Origin: Armigeres subalbatus
Taxonomy: Eukaryota > Arthropoda > Insecta > Diptera > Culicidae
Length of the DNA: 64,000 bases
Assembly: GCF_024139115.2 (NCBI RefSeq)
Contig: NC_085140.1
Location: 159,862,452-159,926,451 of the forward strand
Reading direction: 5' to 3'
The notes under the pieces were generated by a model, which ran no database searches, was not told where the DNA came from, and saw only the letters and a program-made list of their open reading frames with translations. Below, piece after piece: positions 58,201 through 63,217 of this stretch. Position numbers and translations under genes: made by a program. Each line of letters opens with the position of its first letter. Positions within the stretch are counted from its first letter, which is position 1.

Positions 58201-59521
58201 TGAGAATTGTCGGTAAATATTTTTAGTGTAGCTCGCGGTTTTAATTATTTTTATTGTTTAACAATGACAAAACCAATGGCCTTGGTTATTCTTTTGTAGC
58301 ACATAGACATTTATTCAATATTATCTGTTCGGAATTTGTTCCTCATTTTTAAAAAAGCCGTAAACATGACTGAAAAACATTTATTCCATCTTCTAATCTA
58401 ATTCCATCAATCTTATCTTCCAGATAGAACTCAGTAGTACCCAACGGGATGCTATAATGGATTACCAGCGGCGTAAGCAGGAAGAATGTCTTGAGGAAAT
58501 TAATCGCCGCGTAAAGGAACGTATGAGTAGTCAAAGCAGCAAACGCAAAGTAAGCTCATTGCTAAAGTTACGCATAGCCGATGCACGGAAGCCCGAAGAA
58601 GTGCTTCTTTTGTCTATATGGAGACCACCGGAAGATTGTGATTTGTTTCAAGAGCAAAAAATACTAGAAATAATCAATGCTACTGCCAATGGAACAAGGA
58701 ACGGTGAAGTGCAATTAACTGCAGGAAAAAATAGTTCTTTTAGGCCTTTGAACATTCAGCGAGATGAAGTTCCAGTGCAACTATTGAGGACCCTCACAAA
58801 AATAGTCGATATAGAATACTCGAGCTTCCGTCCAATTTTCAATGAATTTGATACCATAGGCATTGTCGTCCAAGTTGGACTTTTAGAAAACAGAAAATTC
58901 CAAACTGTGTACTTAACAGATTTGAGAATGAATTTTCTTTGTGTGAACTTTTGGTCTGGTATCAAAGAATACGCATATGAGGATGTTGTCAAGGAACGAG
59001 CTGTACTCTGCATATCAAATCTGCAGTGGCGTACGGTCAACGCGCTCAATGCAGTTCCAACTGCTTTCGCAACTGAGTATACTACCTTTAGTGAACATTC
59101 GAAGTCTAGGCATTTTGTTGAAGAGTTTCAACAAGTACACGCAACCATGAAAGATTTAGATTTAGAAGTGTTTTTCGAAAAGTGTAACTCTAAAATCGCA
59201 GAACTCAATGATAGGAAACTTTCACGTGCCAACAGCTTTAGTACGCCATTACGCTACGCTTCCGCAACCACTCCCATGCGATCGGTTTTGGGCAGTGTGA
59301 ATGTGAATGGCCCAGCCACACCGACTGATTTTTCCCCGGGCGTCGGACAACCCGTTAGCCTCCAGAAAAGAAAACTGGAACAGTTGGCAGCGTACAAAAG
59401 TCCACCGAAGCTAAGCCCAATTATCATGCGATACAATGCTCGAGTACGAAAAAATTTCAAGATTCCAGCAAAGCTGGAGGACCGCATAGATCAGGTTGAA
59501 AAAGATGATTCTGTTTGTTGA
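27522..59521 (+). CDS. BRCA2: BRCA2, homologous-recombination mediator (six-exon model, 1718 aa)
   Basis: BRCA2 loads RAD51 onto single-stranded DNA at breaks in the nucleus. I join 27522-28254, 28777-29641, 30814-32274, 57057-57838, 57906-58123 and 58424-59521. All junctions are GT-AG with matching phases, giving 5157 coding bases including the stop. Residues about 548-575, 607-635, 671-700 and 716-745 are four BRC repeats (pattern F-x-T/S-A-x-G-x-x-V-x-I/V-S-x-x-A-L-x-K-A). Residues about 1005-1135 form the helical domain, followed by OB1 (about 1138-1250). OB2 carries a tower-like coiled coil (about 1285-1405). OB3 is at about 1485-1590. The conserved YRYHFEIDNAKRSVIRK, CDGWYPI, SIWRPP and SNLQWR strongly support BRCA2. 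The acidic N-terminal third is not recognisably conserved. Intron 3 is 24.8 kb of nested transposons. Confidence 0.93.
28327..28444. mobile_element. 118-bp palindromic MITE in BRCA2 intron 1
   Basis: Ends are perfect 20-bp inverted repeats CTAATACTATGTTCGCACTA and its complement, with inner arms TAACATGTTA. No target duplication is clear and no coding capacity is present. Intron 1 spans 28255-28776. Confidence 0.7.
28536..28590 (+). repeat. (ATTT)n microsatellite in BRCA2 intron 1
   Basis: More than ten ATTT/TATT units with minor interruptions. Confidence 0.9.
28777..29641 (+). CDS. BRCA2: BRCA2 exon 2 (residues 245-533)
   Basis: The acceptor TATTTTCAG precedes CAGTTCAACGG; joining to exon 1 completes an Ala codon. 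It has an acidic duplicate-like start (FITVDFSDESDNELTVDFS) and many Ser/Pro-rich segments. The donor CACAG|GTATGC leaves phase 2. Reading past the donor stays open to 29768, but that part lies in a transposon (29671-30625), so the splice is preferred. Confidence 0.85.
29671..30625. mobile_element. TA-flanked element with GGGGCAATATGGGCC repeats (BRCA2 intron 2)
   Basis: Left end GGGGTGATCGGGGCAATATG and right end inverted GGGGCAGTAGGGGCAATATG, each bordered by TA (29669-29670 and 30626-30627). This suits Tc1/mariner-like insertion. The motif GGGGCA-TATGRGCCACC recurs inside near 29878, 29911, 30237 and 30585. No transposase is visible; non-autonomous. It starts 29 bases after the exon 2 donor. 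Confidence 0.65.
30814..32274 (+). CDS. BRCA2: BRCA2 exon 3 (residues 533-1020), four BRC repeats
   Basis: The acceptor TTTAATTTTCCAG completes an Arg codon with exon 2. The BRC repeats lie at about 30857-30940, 31034-31120, 31226-31315 and 31361-31450. Their cores are GFQSASGFRVQISEKALAKA, GFCTAGGSKVRISEEALAKA, GFQTAGGSRVQISEKALAKA and GFQTARGSTVTVSDKALFKA. These short units bind RAD51 directly. The exon ends entering the helical domain (DFKFDMVQLYG) at donor GG|GTAAGT, phase 2. Confidence 0.93.
32275..33116. other. BRCA2 intron 3, first part, nothing recognised
   Basis: Ordinary AT-moderate sequence with no bounded repeat or coding frame that I can support. Confidence 0.4.
33117..33315 (+). 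pseudogene. 3' end of a non-LTR retrotransposon ORF2 with (TAAA)n tail
   Basis: Encodes RARWIDQVEDDLRTLRRL followed by W-rich RGWRRVAMHRAEWRRLL and a stop. This C-terminal signature is seen in several LINE clades. It is followed directly by a (TAAA)n-type tail at about 33299-33315. 5'-truncated; clade uncertain (RTE- or R1/I-like). Confidence 0.6.
33413..33690 (+). pseudogene. Fragment of an R1/LOA-like LINE ORF2 (endonuclease C terminus and linker)
   Basis: ASDHQEIRFIVSY matches the end of an APE endonuclease (SDH). After a frame change PVHWWTSTIADLRRTCLRAR gives the WW-x(7)-LR-x-CLRARR linker typical of R1/LOA-like elements. Ends abruptly; clearly a relic. Confidence 0.6.
34108..34245 (-). 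mobile_element. Truncated tRNA-derived SINE (Feilai-like)
   Basis: Minus-strand copy holding only the tail and 3' body (TTAACTGCGAGGTTTCTAAG to CCATTTTTGCATT). The tRNA-like head is missing, as expected for 5' truncation. Confidence 0.8.
34246..35472. other. BRCA2 intron 3, unassigned stretch
   Basis: Contains short repeated GCGCGGATTTGGCGC-like motifs at 34265-34345 that suggest the edge of a small DNA element. A minus-strand frame (34531-34716) has a few charged residues, but I cannot place it in a family. No further structure seen. Confidence 0.35.
35478..36145 (+). repeat. Left inverted arm of the Transib-like element
   Basis: Runs inward from CACAGTG to CATGGACCACCCTA. Followed 11 bases after the heptamer by CCAAAAACG. 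High identity to the rejoined right arm. Confidence 0.85.
36146..36844. other. Interior of the Transib-like element, no coding content
   Basis: AT-rich; short open frames only and no transposase motifs. Confidence 0.4.
37811..38230 (+). repeat. First copy of the higher-order leader duplicated at 39627
   Basis: GTATACTAAACTGTTCGTTT to the first array units; the same ~440-bp leader recurs at 39627-40075 almost unchanged. The offset is 1816 bp. Confidence 0.88.
38100..42530 (+). repeat. Minisatellite array, ~29 units of about 138-152 bp
   Basis: Each unit has the order ATCGTCGTCTCCTTAAGATA, AAGAATGTGTGTCCCAAATT, TGGTTGAGATCGGCCAAGGG, GTTCAGAAGGTACACTGAGT, TGATGGATGACTAAGCAATA, then a C-rich linker and GAACAGCATCCATAA. 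Unit length varies mainly in the C-rich linker. A higher-order duplication is superimposed (37811 onward repeated from 39627). Confidence 0.92.
39627..40075 (+). repeat. Second copy of the higher-order leader
   Basis: Near-identical to 37811-38230. It joins the array inside a unit at CCTTAAGTATAACAAGTATA (about 39611-39630), which marks the duplication breakpoint. Confidence 0.88.
42629..43479. other. Unassigned sequence
   Basis: No coding frame or repeat boundary that I can support. Includes an ATGACCCATATATGGG-like imperfect inverted motif near 43007 and 43066. Confidence 0.35.
43480..43690 (-). pseudogene. Decayed LINE reverse-transcriptase fragment
   Basis: The minus strand reads KVVEEFMYLGSL then a degraded continuation (NSEAEIKRL). 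(V/E)EF-x-YLGS followed by an E-I-x-x-R segment is typical of the C-terminal RT region of several LINE clades. Contains stops; clade unknown. Confidence 0.45.
44716..45080 (-). repeat. Inner part of the right arm of the Transib-like element
   Basis: Inverse of about 35780-36145, from TAGGGTGTTCCTTGAATATA to ACTGGTTTAAGAT. It ends with the TTTAAGAT that was duplicated by the hAT-like insertion. Confidence 0.85.
45090..45190 (+). repeat. GCC-triplet-rich subterminal region, left end of hAT-like element
   Basis: CGCCGCCGCGCCACGCCGCC and similar runs, very different from the AT-rich surroundings. Mirrored at 56484-56610. Confidence 0.85.
45226..45290 (+). repeat. Decayed trace of the palindromic repeat family
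   Basis: GTCGAGTCGAGTCTAGCACG then AGATACTGAAAAC resembles the loop region of the family at 1242-1438. Confidence 0.4.
45444..45669. mobile_element. 226-bp MITE with CAGTATACCCCCGCTGATCC ends
   Basis: Left CAGTATACCCCCGCTGATCC and right inverted CAGTATCCCCCGCTTATCCG; TA lies outside the right end but not clearly the left. Resembles pogo/Tc1-like MITEs. Confidence 0.6.
45670..46580. other. Unassigned sequence inside the hAT-like element
   Basis: Contains GC-richer CACGCTACAGTG and CGCTCGGCTGCGTAT motifs that recur near 51530-51580, but no bounded element or gene is clear. Confidence 0.3.
46590..46730 (+). promoter_or_regulatory. Two promoter-like modules (TATA plus TCATTC)
   Basis: CCTATAAATA near 46589 is followed ~30 bases later by TTCATTCC. 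A CTGATTGG (inverted CCAAT) motif near 46639, then CATAAAATAG near 46692, is again followed ~25 bases later by TTTCATTC. This spacing looks like insect TATA-initiator promoters, but no gene follows. Possibly remnants of captured promoters. Confidence 0.3.
47625..47720 (+). promoter_or_regulatory. Third promoter-like module, histone-promoter-like
   Basis: CTGATTGGCCCACCAATTAG (two CCAAT motifs) precedes GGTATAAAAG near 47669, and GAGCATTCAGTC lies ~27 bases after the TATA box. TATA plus CATTCAGT is reminiscent of histone gene promoters. A stem-loop with UUUC loop follows at 47789, but no histone coding sequence lies between. Confidence 0.3.
47789..47804 (+). other. Histone-type 3' stem-loop candidate
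   Basis: AGCCTTTTTCAAGGCT forms a 6-bp stem with a TTTC loop, the size and loop of the metazoan histone mRNA 3' end. The stem sequence departs from the usual GG-rich consensus. Could be chance. Confidence 0.3.
48382..48724 (-). mobile_element. Second tRNA-derived SINE family, copy 1, decayed
   Basis: Minus-strand copy: a TTC-rich tail, then TTAGTGTTTTATTAGCATTT and GTTATTAATTAAATGC, then a head with an inverted B-box-like CCGAGAATCG region and GATTGGCAATCCTACGCC. An extra ~90-bp internal segment is present. Related to 48795-49005 and 49306-49600. Confidence 0.5.
48795..49005 (-). mobile_element. Second tRNA-derived SINE family, copy 2, partial
   Basis: Contains the head half (ACATCCTAGACCGGACCGAG, then GATTGGCAATCCTATACC); the tail half is missing or diverged. 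Confidence 0.5.
49306..49600 (-). mobile_element. Second tRNA-derived SINE family, copy 3, with (TTC)n tail
   Basis: A (TTC)n run of about 13 units at 49311-49352 is the tail of a minus-strand SINE. The body and head (CCTAGACCGGACCGAGAATC) match the two preceding copies. No target duplication found. Confidence 0.55.
49601..50926. other. Unassigned sequence with a SINE trace
   Basis: 49735-49775 carries GCATGAGGCTAACACGATGA, a shard of the Feilai-like SINE. Two similar GGGAAAAATCTTA...GAAAAACCCAGAAAAA blocks (49620 and 49971) form a direct repeat. Nothing coding. Confidence 0.4.
50931..51161. mobile_element. 231-bp palindromic MITE with ATTT duplication
   Basis: The first ~105 bases (CTCGGGTACTTATTCAAAAG...) return inverted (CCCTTTGAATAAGTACCCGA G). 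The loop holds GGTAGCCGAAGGCTTCCCCTACC. ATTT is repeated at 50927-50930 and 51162-51165. Arms are near identical, so it is likely recent. Confidence 0.7.
51627..51763. mobile_element. Small TIR element (GGGCCTTTTCACG...)
   Basis: Ends GGGCCTTTTCACGAGACG and inverted AGGCCTTTTCATGTGACA, about 137 bp. TATA-like motif inside. No duplication resolved. Confidence 0.4.
52240..54880 (+). repeat. Degenerate GGAATTCCTTCGGAAATTC-type minisatellite
   Basis: About 2.6 kb of diverged units rich in TTCCTT/AAGGAATT and TCGGAAATTC. A discrete repeat at 53057-53395 interrupts it. Similar sequence continues at 55060-55460. The long ORFs over these regions (for example 54867-55511 minus, Phe/Lys/Glu-rich) reflect repeat periodicity. 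Confidence 0.75.
53057..53395 (+). mobile_element. 339-bp repeat with AATTGGGTTGTTTAG ends, copy 1
   Basis: Starts AATTGGGTTGTTTAGGGGTA and ends CTAAACAACCCAATT, a 15-bp perfect inverted terminal repeat. A second copy lies inverted at 61334-61677. No coding capacity. Whether AATT is part of the TIR or a duplicated target cannot be told from two copies. Confidence 0.7.
55060..55460 (-). repeat. Second stretch of GGAATTCCTT-type minisatellite
   Basis: Same motif vocabulary as 52240-54880 (TTCGGAAATTGTTTTAGGAA, TCTTCAAAAATTTTGTCAG). Confidence 0.6.
55461..56483. other. Unassigned sequence inside the hAT-like element
   Basis: No gene or bounded repeat that I can support. Confidence 0.35.
56484..56610 (-). 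repeat. GCC-triplet-rich subterminal region, right end of hAT-like element
   Basis: CACGCCGCCGCCGCCGCCGC and related runs ending CCGGCGCACAGGTCTA. Pairs with the left subterminal region only in part, so the terminal match is short. Confidence 0.85.
56613..56931 (-). repeat. Outer part of the right arm of the Transib-like element
   Basis: Starts with the second copy of TTTAAGAT, continues ACGATTTTTTTAAATTTCAT (inverse of about 35758-35785) and ends CTGCGCCCACTGTG. Together with 44716-45072 it restores the full arm length of about 668 bp. Confidence 0.85.
57057..57838 (+). CDS. BRCA2: BRCA2 exon 4 (residues 1020-1281), helical domain and OB1
   Basis: The acceptor TTTTTTTTCGCAG completes a Gly codon across the 24.8-kb intron. 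Encodes the helical domain (ENSWVWILMKLTSMQRRFPD) and OB1 (RMVLFASRIF, ELCDGWYPIRTVLDFPLSKA, LMIQGAEL), then the start of OB2 (VVCLNVMILRVYPLMFVDK). This is the part most conserved with vertebrate BRCA2. Donor GTCAG|GTGAAT, phase 1. Confidence 0.93.
57906..58123 (+). CDS. BRCA2: BRCA2 exon 5 (residues 1281-1353), tower region
   Basis: A 67-bp intron ends at TTATCCCGCAG. The exon is mostly charged helix (RVERRRAFENDSNRFENIQA...FSQVQKEV), consistent with the ascending half of the tower that projects from OB2. Donor ATCGAG|GTAAAG, phase 0. Confidence 0.88.
58424..59521 (+). CDS. BRCA2: BRCA2 exon 6 (residues 1354-1718), tower, OB2/OB3 and C terminus
   Basis: The acceptor CTTATCTTCCAG, phase 0. 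Opens with the returning tower helix (QRRKQEECLEEINRRVKERM), returns to OB2 (LLLSIWRPPED), then OB3 (FDTIGIVVQVGL, NFLCVNFWSGI, LCISNLQWR). The tail is Ser/Pro-rich with SP/TP sites (YKSPPKLSP) and a basic end. TGA at 59519-59521. A variant poly(A) signal ATTAAA lies near 59579. Confidence 0.92.
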   Translation: MELSSTQRDAIMDYQRRKQEECLEEINRRVKERMSSQSSKRKVSSLLKLRIADARKPEEVLLLSIWRPPEDCDLFQEQKILEIINATANGTRNGEVQLTAGKNSSFRPLNIQRDEVPVQLLRTLTKIVDIEYSSFRPIFNEFDTIGIVVQVGLLENRKFQTVYLTDLRMNFLCVNFWSGIKEYAYEDVVKERAVLCISNLQWRTVNALNAVPTAFATEYTTFSEHSKSRHFVEEFQQVHATMKDLDLEVFFEKCNSKIAELNDRKLSRANSFSTPLRYASATTPMRSVLGSVNVNGPATPTDFSPGVGQPVSLQKRKLEQLAAYKSPPKLSPIIMRYNARVRKNFKIPAKLEDRIDQVEKDDSVC

Positions 59522-59744
59522 GAAATATATTGCTATCAATTGCACAAGTTCTATTATAACAAACATACAATTTTATATATTAAAATTATGTTGCCCAGTG
59601 TCTTGGTTGTTTTTCCATAATGGATTATGTTGTTTCCATAAGAAGAAAGAAATGTCCTGTTCAAATTTGCATTTTATTGATGAATGATTATTTTTTCATA
59701 AAAAAATATTTTAAGCTCTTTTTTGTGGAATATATTCAACCGTC

Positions 59745-60150
59745 TAAGACGAGTTTAGTACACTCCATTTAATTCCACTACGTTTTGTTATCTTTGCAGA
59801 TACATATTTCGACCTCAACTGTGAGGTCGTCTTCAGTGTCTTGTACTTGACTCGACTTGTCGAGTTAAGGGCCGATGCCCACGTAGCGTTTTTTCAAGCT
59901 GCGTGCACGCCGTGTCCACGCTAGATACCCAGCATCAAATGGAGTCGTGCACACGTTCACGTGTGCATTACTCCATTTGATGCTGGGTACCTTGAGTGAA
60001 CGCGGCATGCACGCAGCGTAAAAACCGCTACGTGGACATCGGCCCTAAGTCGTGTTAACTACAAGACACTGAAGACGACCTCACAGTTGAGGTCGAAATA
60101 CGTATCTGCAAAGATAACAAAACGTAATGGAATTAAATGGAGTGAATATG
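59745..60150. repeat. Palindromic repeat family, full copy split by a MITE
   Basis: Left arm GACGAGTTTAGTACACTCCA to TTGTACTTGACTCGAC and right arm GTGTTAACTACAAGACACTG to ATTAAATGGAGTGAA match each other inversely and match 1242-1438. The loop is interrupted by the Harbinger-like MITE 59879-60045. Confidence 0.7.
59879..60045. mobile_element. PIF/Harbinger-like MITE (GGGCCGATG ends), nested
   Basis: 167 bp with ends GGGCCGATGCCCACGTAGCG and inverted GGGCCGATGTCCACGTAGCG. TAA is duplicated on both sides (59876-59878, 60046-60048). A second inner palindrome surrounds CCCAGCATCAAATGGAGT. TWA duplication plus GGGCC ends fits PIF/Harbinger. Confidence 0.75.
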
Positions 60151-60450
60151 TTGATTATTTTTTATTAACACGCCGAATATCGAGATCAGATTTGAAAAAA
60201 AAAAAGTTCAAATTGCTATATCTCAGCAGCCCGTTTACCGATTTTCAAAATGTTTTGGTCTCTTACTTATTTCATGTAGTTTTATCATTCTAGTGTTTTG
60301 CGTTTCTATGGGCGTTCAGTTTATCAGGACGCTGTCAATCAAAAAATAGTAAAATTCGGCTTATTCAATAATTTTTAGGATATTTCACTACCATACCATA
60401 ATGAAATGTCACATGAACTTGTTGGACATCCCTAGATGACTTTAAGGACC

Positions 60451-60731
60451 CCTCCTTAGCCGTGCGGCAAGATACGCGGCTACAAAGCAAGACCATGCTG
60501 AGGATGGCTGGGTTCGATTCCCAGAGCTGGTCTAGGCATTTTTTGGTTTGGAAATTGTCTCGACTTCCCTGGGCATGAAAGTATCGTCGTGTTACCCTCA
60601 TGATATACGAATGCAGAAATAGTAACTTGGCTTAGAAACCTCGCAGTTAATAGCTGTGGAAGAGCTTAATAAACACTAAGCAGCGAAGCGGCAATGTCCT
60701 AATAGGGATGTAATGCCAAAGAAGAAGAAGA
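60451..60731 (+). mobile_element. tRNA-derived SINE (Feilai-like)
   Basis: Plus-strand, more diverged copy: head CCTTAGCCGTGCGGCAAGAT, B-box region GGGTTCGATTCCCAG, body and (GAA)n tail. Possible imperfect duplicates AGATGACTTT and AGATGCCTTC flank it. Confidence 0.8.
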
Positions 60732-61333
60732 TGCCTTCGGAAGGTCAAACAGCGTTAAAAAATGACCTTATTTCAGCTATTTCTCAAATGATCTTGAACC
60801 GGATTTATTCATCAATGTATTCGAAACTATACCATAGGTGATAGATTAAGGGAACATGTAGTAAAATGAACACGTTAAGAACTTGCGTTGAATTCAATCA
60901 TAAAACGAGGATAATTTGCTAGTTTTACCACTTGGTTCAGCAATTTAACTCATATTATGAACAATTTTTTTCGCTAATAAACATTGTTTTATATAGTTTT
61001 TCATCGGAATAAAAAACATCGAAATTTCGTATGCACAAATATAGTGCGGGTAAAATGAACACTGCCTGGTGGTAAAATGAACATCGCTTCTAAAACCCTT
61101 TTGAAACATTTAATTTTCTTTTTTTTAACTCTAGCACTGTATATATAACTAGTTGAGATTATGAGAGCCTTTTGAAAAATCTGGTATAACTTTTGAAAAG
61201 TTCTTAACTATCAATAAAATAAAAGGAAGAAAAAAAGTTATCAGCAATATCAGTTATTTTTAAATTAAATTTACATATTCCAAGTTTTATCTTGGTTATT
61301 TGATATGGTTTGTTTCTTGAACTTCCGCTTCAC

Positions 61334-61677
61334 AATTGGGTTGTTGAGCAGAGAATAATATGAGGTTTTTTATAGTTTAACATAAAGAGCATGCTTTTCT
61401 GATCTCCAACATATTTTTTATTTTGTGTGTAAACCTTTTATTTTCATTTTTGTATAGCAAACAATAAGCCATTTTTATCGATAGAATGACACTAACATTC
61501 ATAGAATGACAGTTGGCCCATGCAGCACAAGAACAAATTTTTAGTCCCATATAAATTTAAAATGCAAATTAAAAATAGTTCCGGGGCTCCAAAAATTCTG
61601 AAAAATTGGGGTTAGGCTCAGTTTTTTATGCAGATTCAGAATATGTAAAAACATGTATACCCCTAAACAACCCAATT
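61334..61677 (-). mobile_element. 344-bp repeat with AATTGGGTTGTTTAG ends, copy 2
   Basis: Inverse of 53057-53395 with high identity, including ATAGAATGACAGTTGGCC and GAGCATGCTTTTCTGATCTC blocks. One terminus has decayed (AATTGGGTTGTTGAGCAG). Confidence 0.75.
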
Positions 61678-61878
61678 GCACAACTTTTATAAAAATATTA
61701 ATGAAAGTTTGATACAAGTGTTCATTTTACCTCCATACGTGCCTTGTGATAAATAACTCTTCCTCTTACTATGCAAACCAATAATTTTACTATTTACCCC
61801 TGCAACATCTTTGTGAAGGTTGTCCTATTTGCCGCTGTGGTTAGAACAGGTTTGAATCAATGTTATTATGAATTTATT

Positions 61879-62167
61879 GGGGCCCACCTTAGCCGTGCGG
61901 TAAGACGCGCGGCTACAAAGCAAGACCATGCTAAGGGTGGCTGAGTTCGATTCCCGGTGCCGTTCTAGGCAATTATCGGATTGGAAATTGTCTCGACTTT
62001 CCTGGGCATAAAAGTATCATCGTGTTAGCCTCATGATATACGAATGCAAAAATTGTAACCTGGCTTAGAAACCTCGCAGTTAATAACTGTGGAAGTGCTA
62101 AATGAGCTAAGCTGCGAGGCGGCTCTGTCCCAGTGTGGGGATGTAATGCCAATAAGAATAAGAAGAA
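61879..62167 (+). mobile_element. tRNA-derived SINE (Feilai-like)
   Basis: Plus-strand full copy with the 9-bp duplication GAATTTATT (61870-61878, 62168-62176). Ends in an AATAAGAATAAGAAGAA tail. Nested in the TA-flanked element 60849-63012. Confidence 0.88.
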
Positions 62168-62176
62168 GAATTTATT

Positions 62177-63217
62177 AAGAATTAAAGCTTGCGGAAAAGT
62201 GGTTAAAAATTACATCAGACCCTATTTTTACGGCCTCGTTTGATATTTTGGATAGTAATAGCTACTCGTTCGCTCTCAAAACCAAAATATTACACGGATA
62301 CAAATTTCTTCCATTTGCTTCAAAAATATACATGTTTATTTCCAAAATGGTAATATGTTTGAATCAAACATATTTATTTTTAAAACCAAATCAAATTCCT
62401 GTTTGTTTTATACATACACTAGTGGACAGCCCCTCACTCGCTCTTGCAAAAGTAAACAAAAACTCGAGTTCGGTTCGGATCGGATCCGATCGGAAGTCAG
62501 CAGAGGAGCAGGAGCAAAAGTAGAAGCATATGTTTTCTTGCTTCCAAATTGAGGATAGGGATGTTTTTCAGGTACAGAAAGGTAAGTAAATGAAATATGA
62601 ACGTTTGGCATTGTGAAATCTGGTAGTTAAATGCTGAAAATAAAAAATGAAAATTGGTAGAATTGATAAGAAAATATATGAGGGGTCGAACCAAAACAAT
62701 AATATCCATGTTTGCTTCAAACATTTAGCTGGTTAAAACAACTTGAAACGCACATTTGATTCAATAAAAAGTTTTTGTTCGCTTCAAATGCAACAATATG
62801 TTTGTTCCAAACAGATTTATTTTTGATGCCAGAACAAACTGAATTTATGTTTGGATTTACCTAGAATATGTTTGTTTTTAACATAGTTTTAGCTATAGCT
62901 ATAGCTCAGGTACCTTATTTTATTTCGAGGAAAACGTGTGCATGATTAACATACGCCCAAATAGTGTTTTAATATAAATATAGCCAACTGTTCATTTTAC
63001 CACCTCTTTCCCTACGTTATACAAAGAATATTCCTACAGAAGTTCAAGGTTCTCCAAATCGCTCTGGAGTTCAGATCCATTGGTCTACTGTAGTAATAAC
63101 ATAGTAGGCTGACCTAGGAAATAACTAAGTTTGACACTGACGAATAATTCATTATGTAATAAACCACTGAACTAGAAACATACGTTTTATTACTTCAGTT
63201 CAGAAGTGGGATAAACC
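62177..63217. other. AT-rich stretch with ATATGTTTG motifs, then probable leader of the gag ORF
   Basis: ATATGTTTGAATCAAACATA (62353-62372) is an imperfect palindrome. Related ATATGTTTG motifs recur near 62801 and 62877, suggesting a small element. From about 63013 the sequence leads into the gag ORF; AATAAACC near 63160 may be a poly(A) signal within an LTR. I could not define an LTR boundary. Confidence 0.35.

Larger units (their letters stand above)
60849..63012. mobile_element. TA-flanked element with GTAAAATGAACA subterminal repeats
   Basis: The left end reads GGGAACATGTAGTAAAATGA and the right end inverted GGGAAAGAGGTGGTAAAATG, with TA outside both (60847-60848, 63013-63014). GGTAAAATGAACA recurs inside near 61049 and 61071 and inverted near 61721. 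The interior holds a SINE and the 344-bp repeat. No transposase is evident. Compares in style with 29671-30625. Confidence 0.55.
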
